A stretch of DNA of 16,316 bases from an uncultured Bacteroidales bacterium (GCA_903929065.1 CAIYTJ010000718.1:1-16316); one strand, 5' to 3'; shown: positions 7,408-14,299, counted from the stretch's first letter. Notes: generated by a model from the sequence alone, not told the origin. A program made the numbers and translations.

Positions 7408-7441
7408 TTTCCAATGATTTAATTTCCAATTTCCAATTAAA
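7406..7441. repeat. AATTTCC heptamer repeat between xseA and folB
   Basis: AATTTCC (7406-7412), AATGATT (7413-7419), one extra T, then AATTTCC (7421-7427), AATTTCC (7428-7434) and AATTAAA. It begins inside the xseA stop codon and fills most of the short gap before folB. Confidence 0.45.
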
Positions 7442-7450
7442 ACACTATCA

Positions 7451-7810
7451 ATGAGTAAAATTTGTCTTGAAAATATGGAATTCCACGCTTTCCACGGCTG
7501 TCTGGAATTTGAGCAACAGCTTGGTAACACCTTTGTGGTAAGTTTATGCATGGAATTAAACACAGAACAAGCCGGGAAAACGGATAATCTGGAAGATACA
7601 TTGAACTATCAACTTGTTTATGATGCAGTAAAAGAACAAATGGAAATTCCGTCGAAACTTATTGAACACGTCGGTCAACGAATTCTGGATTCTGTTTTTG
7701 GGAAATTCCTTCAAATTAAAGAACTGGAAGTAAAACTTTCTAAACTTAATCCTCCATTGGGAGGGAAAGTGGAACGGGTCACAATAGAACTAAAAAAAAC
7801 AAGACCATAA
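7451..7810 (+). CDS. folB: Dihydroneopterin aldolase
   Basis: Cytoplasmic enzyme of folate synthesis that converts 7,8-dihydroneopterin to 6-hydroxymethyl-7,8-dihydropterin and glycolaldehyde. Its 119 aa are the full family length. Conserved parts are FHAFHGCLEFEQ with Glu21 (matching Glu22 of the Staphylococcus enzyme), Tyr53 in LNYQLVYDAV, LIEHVGQRI with substrate-binding Glu72, and Lys98 in SKLNPPLGG. The usual KPNPP is KLNPP here, a mild variation. The gene follows xseA by 43 nt and ends at a strong hairpin, so it is probably the last gene of a subtilase-xseA-folB transcript. Confidence 0.93.
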   Translation: MSKICLENMEFHAFHGCLEFEQQLGNTFVVSLCMELNTEQAGKTDNLEDTLNYQLVYDAVKEQMEIPSKLIEHVGQRILDSVFGKFLQIKELEVKLSKLNPPLGGKVERVTIELKKTRP

Positions 7811-7811
7811 A

Positions 7812-7852
7812 AAAACAAAAGCCTTTCGATTTAACTGAAAGGCTTTTGTTTT
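7812..7852. terminator. Bidirectional terminator between convergent genes
   Basis: AAAACAAAAGCCTTTC (7812-7827) and GAAAGGCTTTTGTTTT (7837-7852) form a perfect 16-bp stem with a 9-nt loop. A/T runs at both stem ends make it usable from both strands. It separates folB (plus) from the small membrane protein gene (minus). Confidence 0.88.
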
Positions 7853-7865
7853 AATACGTTCATTT

Positions 7866-8081
7866 TCATTTGTACAACATTTTCAAGGCATGATAAACCA
7901 GAAAAGCAGGCCAAACAATGGCTTTGCCAAAACCCAACACTCCTAACCAGAAAGTAGTGGCGCGTGAAATAAAAAAAACTGCGGCACCAATCAAACCCAA
8001 TCCATAAACCGCTCCACCCGATGCAGTAGCTTGATGATGATAGTTTCTGCCTTTGCAATCACATTTTTTTTCTTCTTCCAT
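7866..8081 (-). CDS. Small two-segment membrane protein of unknown function
   Basis: I do not recognise a named family. The protein has a short charged and cysteine/histidine-bearing N-terminus (MEEEKKCDCKG, then HH), followed by a glycine-rich membrane segment (GGAVYGLGLIGAAVFFI) and a second one (FWLGVLGFGKAIVWPAFLVY). The pattern suggests a small inner-membrane protein with a possible metal-binding CxC/HH head. The longest frame starts at 8108 (80 aa), but that ATG lies next to the predicted -7 element CAAAGATA (8106-8113). I therefore choose ATG 8081, giving 71 aa. It lies between the bidirectional terminator and the ABC-F gene and appears to be transcribed alone. Confidence 0.75.
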   Translation of the reverse strand: MEEEKKCDCKGRNYHHQATASGGAVYGLGLIGAAVFFISRATTFWLGVLGFGKAIVWPAFLVYHALKMLYK

Positions 8082-8105
8082 ATCAAATGATTTTAAGATG
8101 TACCG

Positions 8106-8113
8106 CAAAGATA
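8106..8113 (-). promoter_or_regulatory. -7 element for the small membrane protein gene
   Basis: The minus strand reads TATCTTTG, an exact TAnnTTTG match, 24 nt before the ATG at 8081. The -33 region has no clear TTTG. Its position decides the start codon of the downstream gene. Confidence 0.55.
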
Positions 8114-8149
8114 AGGAATTTCTACTGAATCAGGGTTTTAGACGAATTT

Positions 8150-9766
8150 TTATTTGTACATCTTTTCGCGGATTGCTTTGATATCTTCCGAAGTCACGTA
8201 GTCGTCGTAATCCATTTGTTTATCAATAATTCCGCGCGGAGTAAGTTCAATGATACGGTTACAAACGGTTTGGATAAACTCACGGTCATGCGAAGACATC
8301 AACACATTGCCCTTGAAATTCACCAATGTGTTGTTGAATGCCTGAATCGATTCCAAATCCAAATGGTTGGCGGGTGAATCAAGTACCATTACATTCGCAT
8401 TCCGAAGCATCATTCTCGCAATCATACAACGCATTTTTTCACCTCCTGAAAGAACACTTGCTTTCTTGAAAATTTCTTCTCCGGCGAACAACATTTTACC
8501 TAAAAAACCACGAATATATGATTCTAACGTATCATCAGAGTATTGCCCAAGCCATTCTACTAAATTTAAATCTGTATTGAAAAATTCAGAATTGTCAAGC
8601 GGCAAATAGGCGTGAGTAATCGTAATTCCCCAGTTGTACGTTCCTTCATGCGCTTTATCGTGGCCGTTTATAATTTCAAAAAAAGCGGTCATGGCACGCG
8701 GATCGCGCGATAGGAAAATAATTTTATCGTTTTTCTCCACATTGAAATTCACGTCTTTGAACAGAACAGTTCCATCTTCAAGCGTTTTTCCCAAACCGGC
8801 AATTTCCAGCACCATATTTCCGGGATCACGATCCGGAGTGAAAATGATTCCCGGATACTTACGTGTTGAAGGTTGAATTTCTTCAATATTCAACTTTTCA
8901 AGCATTTTCTTACGGCTGGTTGCCTGTTTCGATTTGGCCACATTGGCACTAAACCTGCGAATAAATTCTTCCAGCTCTTTCCGTTTTTCGTCGGCTTTCT
9001 TATTCTGATTTTGTTGTTGACGAAGTGCCAGCTGGCTCGATTCGTACCAAAAAGAATAGTTGCCGGCAAACAGTTGTACTTTGCCGAAATCAATATCAAC
9101 CGTGTGAGTACTTACTGCATCGAGAAAGTGACGGTCGTGCGAAACAACCAACACCGTATTTTCATAATTAGCCAGGTAGTTTTCCAACCACATTACCGTG
9201 TCCACATCCAAATCGTTGGTAGGTTCATCGAGCAGCAAGTTGTCGGGTTTTCCGAATAATGCACGCGCCAGCAAGACACGGACCTTTTCCATTCCGCTTA
9301 ACTCTTTCATCAATTGGTAATGCAAATCCTCTTTAATTCCAAGTCCGCTCAGCAACGAAGCTGCATCGCTTTCGGCATTCCAACCGTTCATTTGGTTAAA
9401 TTTATCCTCAAGTTCCGAAGCACGGATTCCATCTGCATCCGAAAAATCTTCTTTCAAATAAATGGCATCTTTTTCATCTTTTACTTTCCAAAGTACTGTG
9501 TGACCCATCATTACTGTATCAATAACGGTAAACTCATCAAATTCGAAGTGATCCTGTTTTAATACCGAAAGGCGTTCGCCAGGACCAAACTGAATGATTC
9601 CGCGGGTCGGATCCAAGTCGCCGCTCAACATACGAATAAGTGTTGACTTTCCGGCACCATTAGCACCAATTACACCATAACAATTGCCTGCGGTAAATTT
9701 CAGGTTAACATCGGAAAACAAAACACGTTTGCCAAATTGAATGGCCAGATTAGAAACTGCAATCAT
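8150..9766 (-). CDS. ABC-F family ATPase with degenerate second nucleotide-binding domain (YbiT-like)
   Basis: A 538-aa soluble ABC-F protein; members act on ribosomes and do not transport solutes. Sequence and layout resemble E. coli YbiT. NBD1 is intact: Walker A GANGAGKST (34-42), signature LSGME (156-160), Walker B LLLDEPTND with Asp180 and Glu181, His210 in the switch. A charged linker (about 240-300) follows. NBD2 is altered: where Walker A should be, residues 353-361 read SRDPRAMTA, without the glycines or Lys. Walker B reads VLDSPANHLD, with Ser464 in place of the catalytic Glu. The NBD2 signature LSGGE (439-443) and switch His493 remain. The second site should bind or hydrolyse ATP poorly. 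The gene lies after the spt terminator; I see no clear promoter in the 50-nt gap. Confidence 0.92.
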   Translation of the reverse strand: MIAVSNLAIQFGKRVLFSDVNLKFTAGNCYGVIGANGAGKSTLIRMLSGDLDPTRGIIQFGPGERLSVLKQDHFEFDEFTVIDTVMMGHTVLWKVKDEKDAIYLKEDFSDADGIRASELEDKFNQMNGWNAESDAASLLSGLGIKEDLHYQLMKELSGMEKVRVLLARALFGKPDNLLLDEPTNDLDVDTVMWLENYLANYENTVLVVSHDRHFLDAVSTHTVDIDFGKVQLFAGNYSFWYESSQLALRQQQNQNKKADEKRKELEEFIRRFSANVAKSKQATSRKKMLEKLNIEEIQPSTRKYPGIIFTPDRDPGNMVLEIAGLGKTLEDGTVLFKDVNFNVEKNDKIIFLSRDPRAMTAFFEIINGHDKAHEGTYNWGITITHAYLPLDNSEFFNTDLNLVEWLGQYSDDTLESYIRGFLGKMLFAGEEIFKKASVLSGGEKMRCMIARMMLRNANVMVLDSPANHLDLESIQAFNNTLVNFKGNVLMSSHDREFIQTVCNRIIELTPRGIIDKQMDYDDYVTSEDIKAIREKMYK

Positions 9767-9773
9767 TTTAATT

Positions 9774-9795
9774 GAAAGTTAAAGTTGAAAGTTAA
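9774..9795. repeat. Short GAAAGTT repeat upstream of the ABC-F gene
   Basis: GAAAGTT (9774-9780), AAAGTT (9781-9786), GAAAGTT (9787-9793), then AA. On the minus strand it gives two TAACTTTC boxes, one base away from the TAnnTTTG promoter element. It may be a weak promoter region or a simple repeat. Confidence 0.3.
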
Positions 9796-9814
9796 CCTGA
9801 TTCTCATCAGTTAT

Positions 9815-9862
9815 TTTAAAACAAAGAATAGAACCTGCTTGATTTTCAAACCAGTTCTATTC
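9815..9862 (-). terminator. Rho-independent terminator after spt
   Basis: GAATAGAAC (9826-9834) pairs with GTTCTATTC (9854-9862). An inner stem of six pairs closes an AAA loop, with a small mismatch between the two stems. On the minus strand the hairpin is followed by TTTGTTTT. It ends the spt transcript before the ABC-F gene. Confidence 0.78.
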
Positions 9863-9887
9863 CTTTATATTTAATCAATATTATTGT

Positions 9888-11075
9888 TTATTGAATTATT
9901 CCCAATTTACGTGCATCACGCGATATTTTTTCAATCGATTCATCAATTTGGTCGAAAGTATGTGTTGCCATCAACGAGTAACGAATCAATGAATCTTCCG
10001 AACGCACTGCAGGAGAAACCACCGGATTTACAAACACGCCATCGTCCATCAACATTTTAGTAATCTGGAAAGTTTTGGTGTTATCGCGAACATAAAGTGG
10101 AATGATTGGAGTTTCAGTGTGACCAATTTCGAAACCGGCTTTCAGGAATCCTTCTTTGGCACGTGCCGTATTTGCCCACAAAGCATCTTTACGCCATGTT
10201 TCTTCAGCCATAACATCCAATGCTGCCAATACACAACCGGTTGAAGCCGGAGTAATAGAAGCACTAAAAATAAGTGTACGTGAATTATGCTTCAGATAAT
10301 TGATAATATTTTCGTCGGCAGCAATAAAACCACCAATTGTTCCAAGTGATTTACTGAAAGTTCCCATGATTAAGTCCACGTCATTCGAAACACCGAAATG
10401 CTCACAAATACCGGCTCCGGTTTTACCAAAAACACCTAATGAATGGGCTTCGTCAACATAAATGGAAGCATTGTATTTCTTAGAAAGCTCAACGATTTCC
10501 GGCAATTTTGCCACGTCACCTTCCATACTAAAAACGCCATCAACCACAATAAGTTTCAATTTATCGGGATCACACTTTTGAAGCAATCTTTCCAATTCAT
10601 CCATATCGTTGTGACGATATTTCAACTGTTTGGAAAAAGCCAACCGTTTGCCTTCAATGATTGATGCATGATCAAATTCATCAAAAATCAGGTAATCTTC
10701 ACGGCCGGTAATGCAAGGAACAACACCTGAATTCACACTAAAACCGGTTGCATAAACCAATGCAGCTTCTTTGTGAACAAGTTTGGCAAGGCGTTCCTCC
10801 AATTCAATGTGGATATCAAGCGTACCATTTAAAAAACGTGATCCGGCACAACCGGTACCGTATTTTTCAATTGCTTTAATAGAAGCTTCTTTCAGACGTG
10901 GGTGATTTGTAAGTCCCAGATAGCTGTTTGAACCAAACATTAATACACGTTTGCCATTAATGGTTACAACGGTATCCTGGTCTGATTCGATTGGGCGAAA
11001 ATAAGGGTAAACGCCCATTGCTTTTACTTGCTGGGGCGCATCGAATTGTCCCAACACATCACTTAATTGACTCAT
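9888..11075 (-). CDS. spt: Serine palmitoyltransferase-like alpha-oxoamine synthase
   Basis: PLP-dependent enzyme of 395 aa. In this family serine palmitoyltransferase condenses serine with a long-chain acyl-CoA to 3-ketosphinganine, the first step of sphingolipid synthesis, a trait of Bacteroidota. Visible features: an N-terminus close to Bacteroides Spt (FDAPQQVKAMGVYPYFR), GSNSYLGL, GSRFLNGTLDIHIELE, His136 that stacks on PLP (FDEFDHASI), DEAHSLGVFG (Asp208, His211) and the Schiff-base Lys242 in GTFSKSLGTIGGF. 2-Amino-3-ketobutyrate CoA ligase (Kbl) and BioF are paralogues. The N-terminal motif and the absence of tdh or bio neighbours favour Spt, but sequence alone does not settle the acyl donor. 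It has its own promoter and terminator. Confidence 0.85.
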   Translation of the reverse strand: MSQLSDVLGQFDAPQQVKAMGVYPYFRPIESDQDTVVTINGKRVLMFGSNSYLGLTNHPRLKEASIKAIEKYGTGCAGSRFLNGTLDIHIELEERLAKLVHKEAALVYATGFSVNSGVVPCITGREDYLIFDEFDHASIIEGKRLAFSKQLKYRHNDMDELERLLQKCDPDKLKLIVVDGVFSMEGDVAKLPEIVELSKKYNASIYVDEAHSLGVFGKTGAGICEHFGVSNDVDLIMGTFSKSLGTIGGFIAADENIINYLKHNSRTLIFSASITPASTGCVLAALDVMAEETWRKDALWANTARAKEGFLKAGFEIGHTETPIIPLYVRDNTKTFQITKMLMDDGVFVNPVVSPAVRSEDSLIRYSLMATHTFDQIDESIEKISRDARKLGIIQ

Positions 11076-11107
11076 AAATTTTTGTGTGTTTGTAAATAAA
11101 ACGGCTG

Positions 11108-11115
11108 CAAAGATA
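11108..11115 (-). promoter_or_regulatory. -7 element of spt
   Basis: The minus strand reads TATCTTTG (TAnnTTTG), 32 nt before the spt ATG. CTTG at 11137-11134 could serve as a weak -33 element with an 18-nt spacer. Confidence 0.55.
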
Positions 11116-11144
11116 CGAAAACTTTCGCTAAAACAAGAAGTTTT

Positions 11145-11176
11145 TTTGATTCTTGAATGATAAATGAATACTTTTG
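11145..11176 (+). promoter_or_regulatory. Promoter of the YkgJ-like gene
   Basis: TTTG (11145-11148), exactly 20 nt, then TACTTTTG (11169-11176): a full match to the Bacteroidota consensus. It lies inside the 5' extension of the open frame, so the true start codon must be downstream, at 11205. Confidence 0.7.
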
Positions 11177-11204
11177 CACCACAAAAAGCATCAATAAGTC
11201 ACCA

Positions 11205-11729
11205 ATGAACAAACAATTAGATTATAAATTATTGCCGGCATTAGCATCCAAATCAGAACCTGAATGGAAGCGTTTTTATACAAAAAACAAGAAAAAACTG
11301 GAAGGAATGGATCTTCAGGTTCATGCAATCCATGATAAAATTACCGGCCAGACAGATTGTTTGGGATGCGCAAATTGTTGCAGATCATTGGGTCCGCGCA
11401 TAACCGACAAAGATGTGGAACGAATGGCAAAAACGTTGAGAATGAAAAGTGTCGATGTTATTGCAAAATTTTTGAAAATTGATGAAGACAGTGATATGGT
11501 TTTTCAATCCATGCCTTGTCCGTTTTTGGGAAGCGATAATTACTGTTCCATTTACGAATCACGTCCAAAAGCTTGCCGTGAATATCCGCACACCGACCGC
11601 AAAAAGTTCTATCAGCTTTATAATCTGTCCATTAAAAATGCATATACCTGTCCGATTGTTTATGAAGTTTTGCAACAGTTAGCAGTTAGCAGTGATCAGT
11701 TAGCAGTAAAGAAAAAGAAACAACAATGA
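11205..11729 (+). CDS. YkgJ-family cysteine-cluster protein (Zn/Fe-chelating)
   Basis: A 174-aa cytoplasmic protein of the YkgJ/UPF0153 family, thought to bind zinc or an iron-sulphur cluster; the reaction is unknown. Eight cysteines are seen: Cys52, 55, 58 and 59 (CLGCANCC), Cys105 (MPCPFL), Cys114 (YCSIY), Cys124 (RPKACREYP) and Cys149 (YTCPIVYE). An ATG at 11157 opens a longer frame, but the promoter -7 box lies within that extension, so I start at 11205 (MNKQLDYKLL). The last ~20 residues (QQLAVSSDQLAV plus a lysine-rich end) are encoded by a 7-nt tandem repeat and are probably not part of the conserved fold. The gene converges with aroA, with only 6 nt between stops. Confidence 0.85.
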   Translation: MNKQLDYKLLPALASKSEPEWKRFYTKNKKKLEGMDLQVHAIHDKITGQTDCLGCANCCRSLGPRITDKDVERMAKTLRMKSVDVIAKFLKIDEDSDMVFQSMPCPFLGSDNYCSIYESRPKACREYPHTDRKKFYQLYNLSIKNAYTCPIVYEVLQQLAVSSDQLAVKKKKQQ

Positions 11730-11760
11730 TAACTGTTAACTGTCAACTGTCAACTGATCA
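11676..11760. repeat. Inverted pair of heptamer arrays at the YkgJ/aroA 3' junction
   Basis: Left array: CAGTTAG (11676), CAGTTAG (11683), CAGTGAT (11690), CAGTTAG (11697), CAGTAAA (11704). Right array in the opposite orientation: TTAACTG (11736), TCAACTG (11743), TCAACTG (11750). TGATCAGTTAGCAGT (11693-11707) can pair with 11746-11760 at 13 of 15 positions, with a 38-nt loop. The arrays encode the C-terminal residues of both converging genes. The hairpin could work as a bidirectional terminator; no standard U-tract terminator is seen here. Confidence 0.75.
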
Positions 11761-12953
11761 AGGTCGTTCCAAAAATTCGGATACGATTTGCTTACCACTT
11801 CGGGATGTTCAATAATTATTGGCATTTCGAGAGCCACCGGTGCAAAAGCCATTGCCATGCGGTGATCTTCGTAAGTTGAAATGCTTATTTCCGGTGCTTT
11901 TTCGCATTTTTCTCCATACCACGCCAATTGACCTTCAGCAGGTTCAATTAAAACAAATCCAGGTTTTTTCAACTCATTGATTAACGCTGCAATCCGGTCG
12001 GTTTCTTTTATTTTCAGGCTTTGCAGTCCACTAAACACGAATGGAATTCCTTTCAAACAGCATGTAACGGCAAAAGTCTGAGTCAAATCAGGCTGATTTA
12101 CAAAATCATATTCAAAGTTGGAAGTATAATTTCCGGTTGAAGTCAATAAAACGCCTTCGACCTGATATTCAGTTTTCACTCCAAGTTTTTCGAAAAGTTC
12201 AGCCACTTTACTGTCACCCTGATAACTATTTTGATTCAAACCTTCAAGAAAAATCTGTCCTTTTCCGGCAATCGATAAAATTTCGTACCAATATGAAGCT
12301 GCCGACCAATCCGATTCCACTTTGTATTGAATGGGTTTATAAGTTTGCGGTTCAATTTCGATTTCATTGTTTTCAAATGCCACTTTCACACCGAATTCTT
12401 TCATCATGCTCATGGTCATTTGAATGTAAGGCAATGAAATAATATTTCCTTCGAGCTTGATTTTCAAACCGTTTTGCATATACGGTCCAATCATCATCAA
12501 GGCAGAAATATATTGGCTACTCACGCCTCCATCAAGACTGATTTCGCCACCCATCAAGGCACTTCCAAATATCCGTAGCGGAGGAAAACCTTCATTTTCA
12601 ACATATTCAACCCGAGCACCTAAACTATTCAAAGCATCAACCAACAATTTAATCGGACGTTTTTTCATGCGTTCGCTGCCGGTGATGACCCATTCTCCCA
12701 CTGTTTTCGATAAAAATGCAGTCAGAAAACGCATAGCAGTTCCGGCAGCACCAATGTCGAAAGTGGTGTTGTTCGAATCTAACGCTTCAACCGTAACACG
12801 CGTATCATCACAATCCGACAAATTTTGAATATCAAACGAGCTGTAAGCCAATGCATTCAAAATCAGCGCACGATTGCTGATACTCTTTGATGCAGGAAGT
12901 TTGATTCGGAGATTTATTGCTGTAGGTTTAATATTGAGATCTTTGGATGTCAT
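11736..12953 (-). CDS. aroA: 3-Phosphoshikimate 1-carboxyvinyltransferase (EPSP synthase)
   Basis: Sixth step of the shikimate pathway: joins shikimate 3-phosphate and phosphoenolpyruvate to EPSP. The 405 aa are a little shorter than the E. coli enzyme. Seen motifs: LPASKSISNRALI with Lys23, Ser24 and Arg28; GAAGTAMRFL at 68-77, where the E. coli motif is GNAGTAMRPL; KKRPIKLLVDAL; SSQYISALMM; ESDWSAASYW with the catalytic-region Asp; LKIKETDRIAAL; and YEDHRMAMAFAP. The C-terminus PNFWNDLDQLTVDS runs into the heptamer repeat, which supplies the last residues and the stop. It stands alone between the convergent YkgJ gene and the divergent serine hydrolase. Confidence 0.95.
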   Translation of the reverse strand: MTSKDLNIKPTAINLRIKLPASKSISNRALILNALAYSSFDIQNLSDCDDTRVTVEALDSNNTTFDIGAAGTAMRFLTAFLSKTVGEWVITGSERMKKRPIKLLVDALNSLGARVEYVENEGFPPLRIFGSALMGGEISLDGGVSSQYISALMMIGPYMQNGLKIKLEGNIISLPYIQMTMSMMKEFGVKVAFENNEIEIEPQTYKPIQYKVESDWSAASYWYEILSIAGKGQIFLEGLNQNSYQGDSKVAELFEKLGVKTEYQVEGVLLTSTGNYTSNFEYDFVNQPDLTQTFAVTCCLKGIPFVFSGLQSLKIKETDRIAALINELKKPGFVLIEPAEGQLAWYGEKCEKAPEISISTYEDHRMAMAFAPVALEMPIIIEHPEVVSKSYPNFWNDLDQLTVDS

Positions 12954-12987
12954 ATTTATAAAATTCTATTTTCAAGAAAAAGCCTCA

Positions 12988-12995
12988 CAAAAGTA
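12988..12995 (-). promoter_or_regulatory. -7 element of aroA
   Basis: The minus strand reads TACTTTTG (TAnnTTTG), 34 nt before the aroA ATG. No clear -33 TTTG is visible. Confidence 0.5.
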
Positions 12996-13060
12996 CATCT
13001 TTTTTTACTTTTAAGAATAATAATGAGGTTTTTTAGGACATAAATCAAATTCAAAATGCC

Positions 13061-13068
13061 TATCTTTG
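13061..13068 (+). promoter_or_regulatory. -7 element of the serine hydrolase gene
   Basis: TATCTTTG (TAnnTTTG), 30 nt before the ATG at 13099. The upstream -33 region has no good TTTG. Together with the aroA element it makes the 145-nt gap a divergent promoter region. Confidence 0.5.
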
Positions 13069-13098
13069 TGATTGAAACCATCGTTTTTTTTGAAATAA

Positions 13099-14268
13099 AT
13101 GAATAAAACACTCCTTTTATTTTCATTATTTATAAGCTCCTGCATTTTTGCAACTGCACAACCTTTGCCCCAAGTTACACCCGAACAAGCCGGTCTTGAT
13201 TCACATAAATTGAAGAATGCTGATGATATAATCCAGCTTGCCATTGATAAAAAAGAAATTCCGGGCGCCGTGCTGGCAGTGGTACGAAATGGGAAAATGG
13301 CTTATTTGAAAGCTTATGGAAACAAGCAGGTTTTCCCGACAATCATACCCATGGATGTCTACACGGTTTTTGATTTGGCATCCTGCACAAAACCATTGGC
13401 AACTGCCATATCGGCTATGATATTGGATGAAAGAGGTTTAATTGGATTACACGACAATGTAAATTTATACATTCCCGGCTTTGTAAATCCAAATATCCGT
13501 GTTATTAATTTACTAACGCACACTTCGGGATTGCCTTCTTATGCTCCCGAAACTACAATAATAAAGCGATATGGCAAACAAAATCCGGTGGGATTCATGC
13601 AATATATTGATTCTTGCAAGCGCGATTTCGCACCAGGCAAAGGAATGGAATACAGCTGCTTAAACTTTATTTCATTGCAACACATTATCGAAAATGTGAG
13701 TGGAAAAAGTCTACGTGATTTTGCTAAAGAAAATATTTTTGATGTATTGGGAATGGTTCATACTGATTATAATCCCACCGGTGAAATGCTCGAACGTTGT
13801 GCTCCTACTTCCCGGCTAAAAGGTGAAGCCGTTTTGAAAGGAGTTGTTCACGATCCGCTGGCACGACTTTTTAATAGTGGCGTTTCGGGCAATGCCGGTT
13901 TATTTTCAGATGCAAATGATATTGCAATTTTGGTAGCAACTATTCAAAACGGAGGCGAGTGGAACGGCAAACGAATTTTAAAACCCGAAACGGTAAAATT
14001 AATGCGCACGGTTCCGGATTCGTTGAAAAACTTTGGACGAACATTAGGCTGGGATATGTCGTCGCATTATGCCGGCTGCAAAGGAACCATGCTTGGGCCG
14101 AACACATATTGTCATACCGGATATACAGGCACTTCCGTAGTTATTGATCCGGATAATGATATTTCCATCATTTTACTCACCAACCGTGTACATCCGTACG
14201 ATAAAGGAAGTGTGGTAAAACTACGCGCTTTGGTTTCAGACGCTGTGGCCGAATCAATGAAAAAGTAA
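13099..14268 (+). CDS. Exported serine hydrolase, beta-lactamase class C/PBP4-like family
   Basis: A 389-aa member of the Beta-lactamase (S12-type) family, which covers class C beta-lactamases, DD-peptidases and esterases. Residues 1-21 form a signal peptide with likely cleavage ATA/Q. An ISSC lipobox-like stretch at 12-15 leaves a lipoprotein possible. Active-site motifs are SCTK with nucleophile Ser95 and Lys98, YSCLN with Tyr185, and HTG at 349-351 in the KTG position. The core GAVLAVVRNGKMAYLKAYG and LLTHTSGLPSY are typical. HTG and YSxLN fit penicillin-binding-protein-like esterases or peptidases as well as lactamases, so resistance should not be assumed. It is divergent from aroA, appears monocistronic, and converges with the DUF2007 gene. 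Confidence 0.88.
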   Translation: MNKTLLLFSLFISSCIFATAQPLPQVTPEQAGLDSHKLKNADDIIQLAIDKKEIPGAVLAVVRNGKMAYLKAYGNKQVFPTIIPMDVYTVFDLASCTKPLATAISAMILDERGLIGLHDNVNLYIPGFVNPNIRVINLLTHTSGLPSYAPETTIIKRYGKQNPVGFMQYIDSCKRDFAPGKGMEYSCLNFISLQHIIENVSGKSLRDFAKENIFDVLGMVHTDYNPTGEMLERCAPTSRLKGEAVLKGVVHDPLARLFNSGVSGNAGLFSDANDIAILVATIQNGGEWNGKRILKPETVKLMRTVPDSLKNFGRTLGWDMSSHYAGCKGTMLGPNTYCHTGYTGTSVVIDPDNDISIILLTNRVHPYDKGSVVKLRALVSDAVAESMKK

Positions 14269-14299
14269 AAAAAGACTGAGTTTCTCAAAACTCAGTCTT
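14265..14299 (-). terminator. Terminator overlapping the end of the DUF2007 gene
   Basis: AAGACTGAGTTT (14272-14283) and AAACTCAGTCTT (14288-14299) form a perfect 12-bp stem with a 4-nt loop. On the minus strand a T-run follows (14271-14265). The promoter-proximal arm encodes the last residues (Lys-Thr-Glu-Phe) of the minus-strand gene, and the loop contains its stop codon. It also lies just past the stop of the plus-strand serine hydrolase, but there is no T-run in that direction. Confidence 0.8.

Noticed and set aside
8873..9259. 128-aa plus-strand open frame opposite the ABC-F gene
   Set aside because: Shadow of the ABC-F coding sequence; no promoter, ribosome site or domain.
11114..11130. 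Possible third BlaI-like dyad (TACGAAA/TTTCG) in the spt promoter
   Set aside because: The spacing and right arm do not fit the 7-3-7 form seen upstream of blaI; an inserted base breaks the symmetry.
13099..13161. Serine hydrolase as a lipoprotein (ISSC lipobox)
   Set aside because: The Cys is followed by more hydrophobic residues and a good Ala-X-Ala site (ATA/Q), so ordinary signal peptidase cleavage is more likely, though not excluded.
13099..14268. Calling the serine hydrolase an antibiotic-resistance beta-lactamase linked to the BlaI-BlaR1 pair
   Set aside because: It is about 9 kb from blaI, has no dyad of the blaI type in its promoter, and its motifs equally fit esterases or peptidases.
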